DNA of 55,114 nucleotides from Nitrospirota bacterium (GTDB lineage: Bacteria > Nitrospirota > Thermodesulfovibrionia > Thermodesulfovibrionales > SM23-35). The notes beneath the pieces are model-generated. The model did no database searches. It worked only from the letters and a program-made list of their open reading frames with translations, and was not told the origin of the DNA. The DNA lies in the NCBI GenBank assembly GCA_014859105.1, contig JACUUX010000014.1, positions 1 to 55,114 of the forward strand, read 5' to 3'. Shown here piece after piece: positions 50,557 to 55,114 of this stretch. The position numbers and the translations under genes are program-made. Positions within the stretch are counted from its first letter, which is position 1. Every line of letters begins with the position of its first letter.

Positions 50557-50667
50557 TCTCCCCTCCCTTGACGGGAGGGGATTGAGGGGAGGGTGATTGA
50601 AAAATCTTGCTGTCCATTATCAATCACCCCCACCCTTGCCCTCCCCCATCAAGGGGGAGGGGATTAG
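50557..50667. repeat. Two inverted GC-rich palindromes between ychF and htrA
   Basis: Units CCCCTCCC...GGGAGGGG at 50559-50580 and CCCTCCCCC...GGGGGAGGGG at 50639-50662, joined through inverted AATCACCC / GGGTGATT flanks. The same family is inside folC, hemH and other genes. Around them (50421-50556 and 50668-50840) I see no gene, only the AT-rich htrA upstream region. Confidence 0.8.
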
Positions 50668-50840
50668 GGAGTATCCAGTCAAAAGGTAGATAGTTATCAC
50701 GGAATTGGAGATGCTATTCCCGAAAAATGCATTATTTGGTTCAATATGTAAAATATGAAGGTCATTTTTTTAGAGGTTTCGATAAATCACTTATGCATGT
50801 TATATTATTTATATTAACTTTCTAAAAAAGAGGAGGAAAC

Positions 50841-52304
50841 ATGGTTTTTAAAAATAGAGAATTATTTATTATCCGCAATTTTAAAAAGATACGGGTCATT
50901 TTAGGATTTGTCTTTTCCCTTAATTTCCTATTTTTGCCATATGTTCATGCCCGGGATTCCATCCCGCAAGAGTCTATAGATATTTTAATCAAAACAGGCC
51001 AGGCAATAGCCGAGATTGTAGAAGAGGTAAAACCGTCCATTGTACATATCTATACAACAAGGACTATAACGGTTCAGCGAAGGATAGACCCCTTCTTTGA
51101 CGATCCTTTCTCCAGAAGGTTTTTTGGAGAAGAATGGCCTTTCAGGGTACCAAGGGAACGTAAAACACTCAGCCTCGGTTCAGGGGTAATCGTTGATTCA
51201 AAGGGATATATTCTGACAACCAATCACGTTGTTCAGGGTGCTGAAGAGATACGGGTAACGCTTGTGGATAAGAGGGAGTTTGAAGGGAAGATTGTAGGGA
51301 CAGATCCTATGACCGATATCGCAGTAATAAAAATAGAAGCTGAAAACCTTCCTACGATCAGATGGGGCGATTCTGACAAAATGAGGGTTGGTGAGACAGT
51401 TCTTGCTGTAGGAAGTCCGTATGGATTAATAGGAACCGTAACAATGGGAATTGTTAGTGCTGTCGGGAGGGCTAATGTCGGCATCGCAGACTACGAGGAT
51501 TTTATACAGACAGATTCGGCGATAAATCCCGGCAATTCCGGGGGTGCGCTGGTTAATGTGAGGGGAGAACTTGTTGGTATTAACACTGCAATATTCAGCA
51601 TAACCGGAGGCTTTCAGGGTATCGGTTTTGCAATACCGAGCAATATGGCAAATACTGTAATGGATAGTCTTATAAAGAAAGGAAAGGTTGTAAGAGGATG
51701 GCTCGGTGTAACTGTTCAGGGTATAACACCGGAACTTGCCATGCAGTTCGATCTGAAAGAAGAAAAAGGCGCTCTTGTTTCTGATGTTCTGGAAAGTAGC
51801 CCGGCAGAAAAGGCAGGGATAAAAAGGGGAGATGTAATTATCGAATATGAAGGGAAAAGGATTGAAGAGTCATATCAGTTAAGAAATATGGTTGCCAATA
51901 CCACGCCGGGGAAAGAAGTAGGTGTAATAATTATTCGGGATAATGTAAAACAGACAAAGAAGGTTGTCATTGGCGAATTACCGTCTGATACGCAAAAAGC
52001 TTCAATAGGTGAATATGAAAATCTTCTGAAAGGAGTTACAGTTCGGGAACTTACAGAAGAAATTTACAGGACCTTAAATCTGCCAAAAAAGTTAAAGGGT
52101 GTTATAGTTACAGCTATTGACGAAAACAGTCCGGCAGCGATGGTTTTAATGCGTGGTGATGTTATACAGGAAATAAACAGAATGAGAATAAATAACGTCA
52201 GAGATTACGAGCAAGTGGTATCCATGATAGAACCAGGAAAAGATATGCTCCTTTTGATATTTAGAGGCGGGTCATCATTATATATAACACTCTCAATTAG
52301 ATGA
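50841..52304 (+). CDS. degP: Periplasmic serine protease of the HtrA/DegP family
   Basis: 487 residues. A signal anchor (VFSLNFLFLPYVHA) is followed by a trypsin-like protease domain with the triad His near residue 129 (TTNHVV), Asp near 158 (MTDIAVIK) and Ser near 231 (NPGNSGGAL). Two PDZ domains follow (GWLGVTVQGITPELA and GVIVTAIDENSPAAMVL). It degrades or refolds damaged envelope proteins. The ATG has a strong GAGGAGG. It is a single-gene unit ending at the hairpin at 52314. Confidence 0.95.
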   Translation: MVFKNRELFIIRNFKKIRVILGFVFSLNFLFLPYVHARDSIPQESIDILIKTGQAIAEIVEEVKPSIVHIYTTRTITVQRRIDPFFDDPFSRRFFGEEWPFRVPRERKTLSLGSGVIVDSKGYILTTNHVVQGAEEIRVTLVDKREFEGKIVGTDPMTDIAVIKIEAENLPTIRWGDSDKMRVGETVLAVGSPYGLIGTVTMGIVSAVGRANVGIADYEDFIQTDSAINPGNSGGALVNVRGELVGINTAIFSITGGFQGIGFAIPSNMANTVMDSLIKKGKVVRGWLGVTVQGITPELAMQFDLKEEKGALVSDVLESSPAEKAGIKRGDVIIEYEGKRIEESYQLRNMVANTTPGKEVGVIIIRDNVKQTKKVVIGELPSDTQKASIGEYENLLKGVTVRELTEEIYRTLNLPKKLKGVIVTAIDENSPAAMVLMRGDVIQEINRMRINNVRDYEQVVSMIEPGKDMLLLIFRGGSSLYITLSIR

Positions 52305-52313
52305 GTATAAGAT

Positions 52314-52346
52314 GTCCGGGTGGACTTTAAAGAGGGATGCCCGGAC
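52314..52346. terminator. Hairpin between degP and larC
   Basis: Stem GTCCGGG (52314-52320) with CCCGGAC (52340-52346) and a 19-nt loop, followed by a weakly T-rich stretch. It separates the convergent degP and larC genes. The large loop and interrupted T-run make it a moderate candidate. Confidence 0.5.
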
Positions 52347-52348
52347 AA

Positions 52349-53515
52349 TCATTTTATCTTTTTCATAATTTCTATAAGAGGAATATTTAGCTTTTTAGAG
52401 ATTCTTTTACAGTCTTCATATTCAGGGGATATTTTCAATATCTCATTTCCAAGCCTTGATTCTTTTACCCTAATTTTTCCAAATTCAGTGTTTATTTTTT
52501 TTATCTCACGTTTTAGAATTTTTCTCCGGGCTTCATAAGACCTCAGCCCTATTGTACTTGTTTCCTTCAGAATAATATTGATTATTTGATCTTTTTTCTC
52601 TTTATGGCAGAGTATGGTCATCTTTACCCCGGGCCTTCCTTTTTTCATCATTATATGTGTGAGATATACATCAAGTGCACCTGCTTTATATAACCTTTCA
52701 ATAACATATTCAAATATCTGAGGATTCATATCATCGATATTAGTTTCGATGACAGTTATAATATCATCTGTAGATTCTTTTTCTTGAGTTGAAATATTAC
52801 CTATAAAAATTCTCAGCACATTCGGTATATCCTTAAAATTATTGCTTCCTGCTCCTGTTCCTATTTTTTCGATTTCCATCAATGGTATATCTCCGAAACC
52901 CGAAGAAATTTCTCTGATAATCGCCGCACCTGTTGGAGTGGTAAGTTCAGAAGAAACAGCGCTTGAATATACAGGAACATTTCTTAAGATCTCTGCAGTA
53001 GCAGGAGCCGGGACAGGAAGAATGCCATGCTGAGTTTTTATAATACCACTGCCGAGATTTATAGGTGATGAATAAACCCCCTCTACATCAAGAATATTAA
53101 GGCCAATAACTGTTCCAAAGATGTCTACAATGCAATCAAGAGCACCAAGTTCGTGAAGATGTACTTCGTTAAATGATTTACCATGAACCTTTGCCTCTGC
53201 ATTGAAAAGTCTTTTAAAGACATTAAGTCCTTTCTGTTTCAGGTTATCTGAAAGTGAAGAATCATTAATTAATTTATTAATATCTTTCCAATTTTTGAAG
53301 CCCTGATAAGTTGATTTTGAATCTTGTATGACGTCTATCTTCCTTGCAACAAAATGGCTTCTCGTGACCTGTCTGTCAGTTAATTTATAGCCAGCAACAG
53401 GTATCTTCTTGAGTTCCCTTTCCAATTCTTTAATTGAGATGCCTGAATCCACAATTGCACCGAGACACATGTCACCGCTTATTCCAGAAAAGCAATCAAA
53501 ATAGGCTATCTTCAT
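52349..53515 (-). CDS. larC: Nickel-pincer cofactor biosynthesis protein LarC
   Basis: 388 residues. LarC inserts nickel into the pyridinium dithiocarboxylate pincer cofactor of lactate racemase-type enzymes, a CTP-dependent step. N-terminal IAYFDCFSGISGDMCLGA, then HFHE-like VHLHELGALDCIVDIFG, PVPAPATAEIL and ELTTPTGAA, with a C-terminal VIETNIDDMNPQIFEYV. Both LarC1 and LarC2 parts are in one frame here, without the frameshift seen in lactobacilli. The ATG at 53515 starts the family-conserved MKIAYFDC. A longer frame to 53566 is not supported. No larA/larE/larB adjoin it. Confidence 0.92.
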   Translation of the reverse strand: MKIAYFDCFSGISGDMCLGAIVDSGISIKELERELKKIPVAGYKLTDRQVTRSHFVARKIDVIQDSKSTYQGFKNWKDINKLINDSSLSDNLKQKGLNVFKRLFNAEAKVHGKSFNEVHLHELGALDCIVDIFGTVIGLNILDVEGVYSSPINLGSGIIKTQHGILPVPAPATAEILRNVPVYSSAVSSELTTPTGAAIIREISSGFGDIPLMEIEKIGTGAGSNNFKDIPNVLRIFIGNISTQEKESTDDIITVIETNIDDMNPQIFEYVIERLYKAGALDVYLTHIMMKKGRPGVKMTILCHKEKKDQIINIILKETSTIGLRSYEARRKILKREIKKINTEFGKIRVKESRLGNEILKISPEYEDCKRISKKLNIPLIEIMKKIK

Positions 53516-53650
53516 GGTAATTATTCCTGTGAGGTATTTTACCATCGAGCCATCTCTTTTACACATTTATTTGGTCTTTTTGAAATACATAGCACCCCTG
53601 CCTAATTTTTTTTTGATATATTTTGACTGTTTCGGGGTTTATTACATAGA

Positions 53651-53806
53651 AACTATTACTATCGTTTACGACAGTTGACCGGAGGGGATGAATCCAAAAG
53701 GGAATTTGTTCGTTTTTCCGAGAAGGCAGTGGATCTGTACAAAGGGGATTTTCTCGCCGAGGAATCTATGAAACCGTCGAACCATCCTTATCGGACCCGG
53801 ATATAA
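53651..53806 (+). pseudogene. Remnant of a BTAD-type transcriptional regulator
   Basis: An open frame without start codon encodes YYYRLRQLTGGDESKREF, then AVDLYKGDFLAEE and a stop. The LY.GDFL.E motif is characteristic of the bacterial transcriptional activator domain of SARP/LuxR-type regulators. Nothing else of the gene remains. It is broken at both ends. Confidence 0.5.
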
Positions 53807-53942
53807 AATGAAATCGTTTGTTCCGGACTTTTTCTATATCGCCGATATCTACGAAGACAGAACCGTCCGCAATAATATCCTCAGTGGCAATTACGAAAAT
53901 CTTATGCACTATGCGGGGTTCAGTATAGGTAAAAGGTTCTGA
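53772..53942 (+). pseudogene. C-terminal remnant of an outer-membrane beta-barrel protein
   Basis: A frame with GPGYKMKSFVPDFFYIAD, RTVRNNILSGNYEN and the end AGFSIGKRF. Alternating hydrophobic residues and a C-terminal Phe are the signature of the last strands of a barrel, most like OmpP1/FadL transporters. It overlaps the BTAD remnant in another frame, so two eroded genes are spliced together here. Confidence 0.4.
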
Positions 53943-53960
53943 AATGCAGAAGCCTGAATA

Positions 53961-53993
53961 GGTATTGACAAAGGTATAACCTTATGGTATCTT
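53961..53993 (+). promoter_or_regulatory. Promoter with GGTAT iterons for the second RHH antitoxin
   Basis: TTGACA (53965-53970), a 17-bp spacer and TATCTT (53988-53993). Three direct GGTAT repeats (53961, 53973, 53986) spaced 12-13 bp apart overlap the promoter. They are well placed for repression by the ribbon-helix-helix protein encoded next. The -10 ends six bases before the ATG, so the mRNA is probably leaderless. Confidence 0.6.
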
Positions 53994-53999
53994 TTGGGT

Positions 54000-54248
54000 A
54001 TGAAAACAGCCATATCAATCCCGGATGAAATATTCAGAGAGATAGAGAAGTTTGCCGAAGAACACAATTACTCAAGAAGTGAAGTGTTTGTTATAGCTGT
54101 TAAGGAGTTTCTTGAAAAACTCAAATCAAAGCAACTTTTAGATACCCTTAATGAGGTTCATCAGGATATCGAGACACTGGAAGATACCACTGTGAGAAAA
54201 AAGGCTATAAGGCACTATGTTAAAAAAGTTTTGAAAGAGCCTTATTAG
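54000..54248 (+). CDS. Ribbon-helix-helix antitoxin
   Basis: 82 residues from the ATG at 54000. The ribbon-helix-helix fold is clear: KTAISIPDEIFREIEKFAEE, then YSRSEVFVIAVKEFLEKL. The C-terminal tail is charged. The start at 54000 is favoured by its position against the promoter, and an upstream frame from 53994 would lie on the -10. Its partner is the MazF-like toxin at 54377, separated by a 128-bp gap containing a REP-like repeat, whereas such pairs normally overlap. Confidence 0.85.
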   Translation: MKTAISIPDEIFREIEKFAEEHNYSRSEVFVIAVKEFLEKLKSKQLLDTLNEVHQDIETLEDTTVRKKAIRHYVKKVLKEPY

Positions 54249-54278
54249 TGTATTGGATCCATAATAGCTTTACTTCTT

Positions 54279-54343
54279 GTCATTCCGGACTTGATCCGGA
54301 ATCCAGTCTTTTGAATCTGGCTTCCCGTTTACACGGGAATGAC
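54279..54343. repeat. REP-like palindromic repeat between antitoxin and toxin genes
   Basis: GTCATTCCGGACTTGATCCGGAATCCAG at the left (long arms CCGGACTTGATCCGG), a second stem CCCGTTTACACGGG, and GGAATGAC at the right end. It is the best-preserved copy of the family at 9618 and 9755. Its position breaks up the toxin-antitoxin operon. Confidence 0.85.
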
Positions 54344-54376
54344 AGCAGGCGTTATTGTAAAGACGAGTTAGAATGA

Positions 54377-54730
54377 ATGGATATAAAACAGGGCGATATC
54401 TACTGGGTTGATTTTGGTACGCCGGTAGGGTCAGAACCCGGATACAGGCATCTTCATGTTGTTATTCAAAATAATGTCTTTAATGCAAGTAAGATAAGCA
54501 CTGTGGTTGTCTGTGCCCTGACATCCAATCTCAAATGGGCAAAATCTCCTGGAAATGTATTGCTTAAAAAAGGAGAAGGCAACATTCCTAAGGACAGTGT
54601 TGTAAACATAACTCAAATCGAGACTGTAGACAAATCCTTCCTGACTGAAAAAATAGGGACTTTACAACCTTCAAGAATTAAGCAGATTATCGAGGGCATT
54701 AGGCTTTTGTTGGAGCCAAGAGAAATCTAA
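54377..54730 (+). CDS. MazF/PemK-family toxin
   Basis: 117 residues, with the MazF barrel: QGDIYWVDF, HVVIQNNVFN, VVVCALTSNLKWAKSPGNVLL and VNITQIETVDKSFL. The family cuts mRNA. The usual PR(P)-type loop reads GYRHLHVVIQN, with an extra His where most have a Pro, a small variation. The ATG at 54377 follows GAGTTAGAATG at poor spacing. An alternative would be translation initiated separately from the antitoxin because of the inserted repeat. Confidence 0.85.
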   Translation: MDIKQGDIYWVDFGTPVGSEPGYRHLHVVIQNNVFNASKISTVVVCALTSNLKWAKSPGNVLLKKGEGNIPKDSVVNITQIETVDKSFLTEKIGTLQPSRIKQIIEGIRLLLEPREI

Positions 54731-54870
54731 GGCCAATTTTCTCTCTTTTAAATCCGAACCTTACAGTCCGAAATCCGAAATTCAAACAATCCGTTCCCAA
54801 TCTGTTACCTCCCATGTGGTAATGTTTTCAAAAGTCAAAGAATGATAAAGAGGCTTCTGTGAGAACATTT

Positions 54871-54971
54871 ACCCCTCACCCTGTCCCTCTCCCACAAGGG
54901 GGGAGGGGATAGTTTCGGGAAGGTTTTTTCCATTGACTCCCCTCCCTGGATGGGAGGGGTTGGGGAGGGTG
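54871..54971. repeat. Two GC-rich palindromes of the CCCCTCCC family
   Basis: CCCCTCACC...CCACAAGGGGGGAGGGG (54871-54908) and CCCCTCCCTGGATGGGAGGGG, as arms CCCCTCCC and GGGAGGGG (54938-54960). The same words occur in folC and at 50557. The rest of 54731-55047 holds no gene. The GTGTCAGGTCTTGACTCTTGA stretch just before the transposase may be its regulatory region or element end. Confidence 0.75.
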
Positions 54972-55047
54972 GCTTGATTAGAGAGTGATGAAAATATGGT
55001 GTCAGGTCTTGACTCTTGACACAAAGTCACGATTTTATTATCCTATT

Positions 55048-55114
55048 GTGGTGGGAAGACCGCTCAGAATAGAATACCCGGGTGCCCTATATCACATAAC
55101 AAGCAGGGGAAATG
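55048..55114 (+). CDS. REP-associated tyrosine transposase (RAYT), start only
   Basis: The last 67 bases encode VVGRPLRIEYPGALYHIT and SRGN, the N-terminus of the Y1-transposase (IS200-like, REP-associated) family (RPLRIEYPGA.YH...RGN). The start is a GTG at 55048 or 55051. The remainder is beyond the window. Members of the family are linked to the spread of REP palindromes, and several REP-like repeats lie in this window. Confidence 0.8.
   Translation, partial: MVGRPLRIEYPGALYHITSRGN

Overview
The window looks like a chromosomal segment of an anaerobic Gram-negative bacterium, most likely a Nitrospirota (Thermodesulfovibrionia-like) lineage. This is inferred from gene content: LptD (outer membrane), B12-dependent ribonucleotide reductase, an AhbD-like radical SAM heme synthase, CooT- and LarC-type nickel proteins, YedF, moderate-to-low GC, and families of small palindromic repeats that also invade reading frames. 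No taxonomic search was possible.

Region 1 (1-10.6 kb) is an accessory and defence region wrapped around nrdJ. It opens with the end of a CRISPR array. Next come a small protein with an apparent frameshift and a three-gene restriction-modification-like operon (nuclease-fold protein, Mrr-like endonuclease, N4/N6 DNA methyltransferase). nrdJ follows. Downstream of nrdJ lie small unknown genes interleaved with two decayed extra copies of the nrdJ 3' end, which suggests a repeatedly used integration site. Then come a ribbon-helix-helix/MazF toxin-antitoxin pair, a DNA methyltransferase fused to a staphylococcal-nuclease-like domain, REP-like repeats and a DUF433/DUF5615 toxin-antitoxin pair.

Region 2 (11-20 kb, minus strand) holds hflX-ahbD-hemE-hemH, atpB-atpE and a class A penicillin-binding protein. 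hflX appears to start at an AUA codon. The heme genes suggest a route combining ferrochelatase with AhbD. Region 3 (20-28 kb, plus strand) is dnaE-accA-uvrC and two further genes. Region 4 (28-42 kb, minus strand) has exonuclease, ctpA, envC-like, ftsX, ftsE, a split transketolase, then lptD-folC-accD-trpA-trpB; a plus-strand APS-kinase-like gene sits between them.

Region 5 (42-53.5 kb) is a mix of small conserved genes: DUF3842, CooT, a desulforedoxin-like protein with a lysine-rich tail, YkgJ-type, TPR, cytidylyltransferase, cupin, kinase, YedF, YchF, HtrA and LarC. Region 6 (53.6-55.1 kb) is eroded: remnants of a BTAD regulator and an outer-membrane barrel, a second RHH/MazF module split by a REP-like hairpin, GC-rich palindromes, and the first codons of a REP-associated tyrosine transposase that runs off the end.

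Three repeat families recur: REP-like hairpins beginning GTCATTCCGG, CCCCTCCC/GGGAGGGG palindromes (intergenic and inside hemH, folC, a transketolase gene and a kinase gene), and a roughly 60-bp element centred on TTGGCAGATACAG. Several strong promoters end 6-7 nt before a start codon, which implies leaderless mRNAs.
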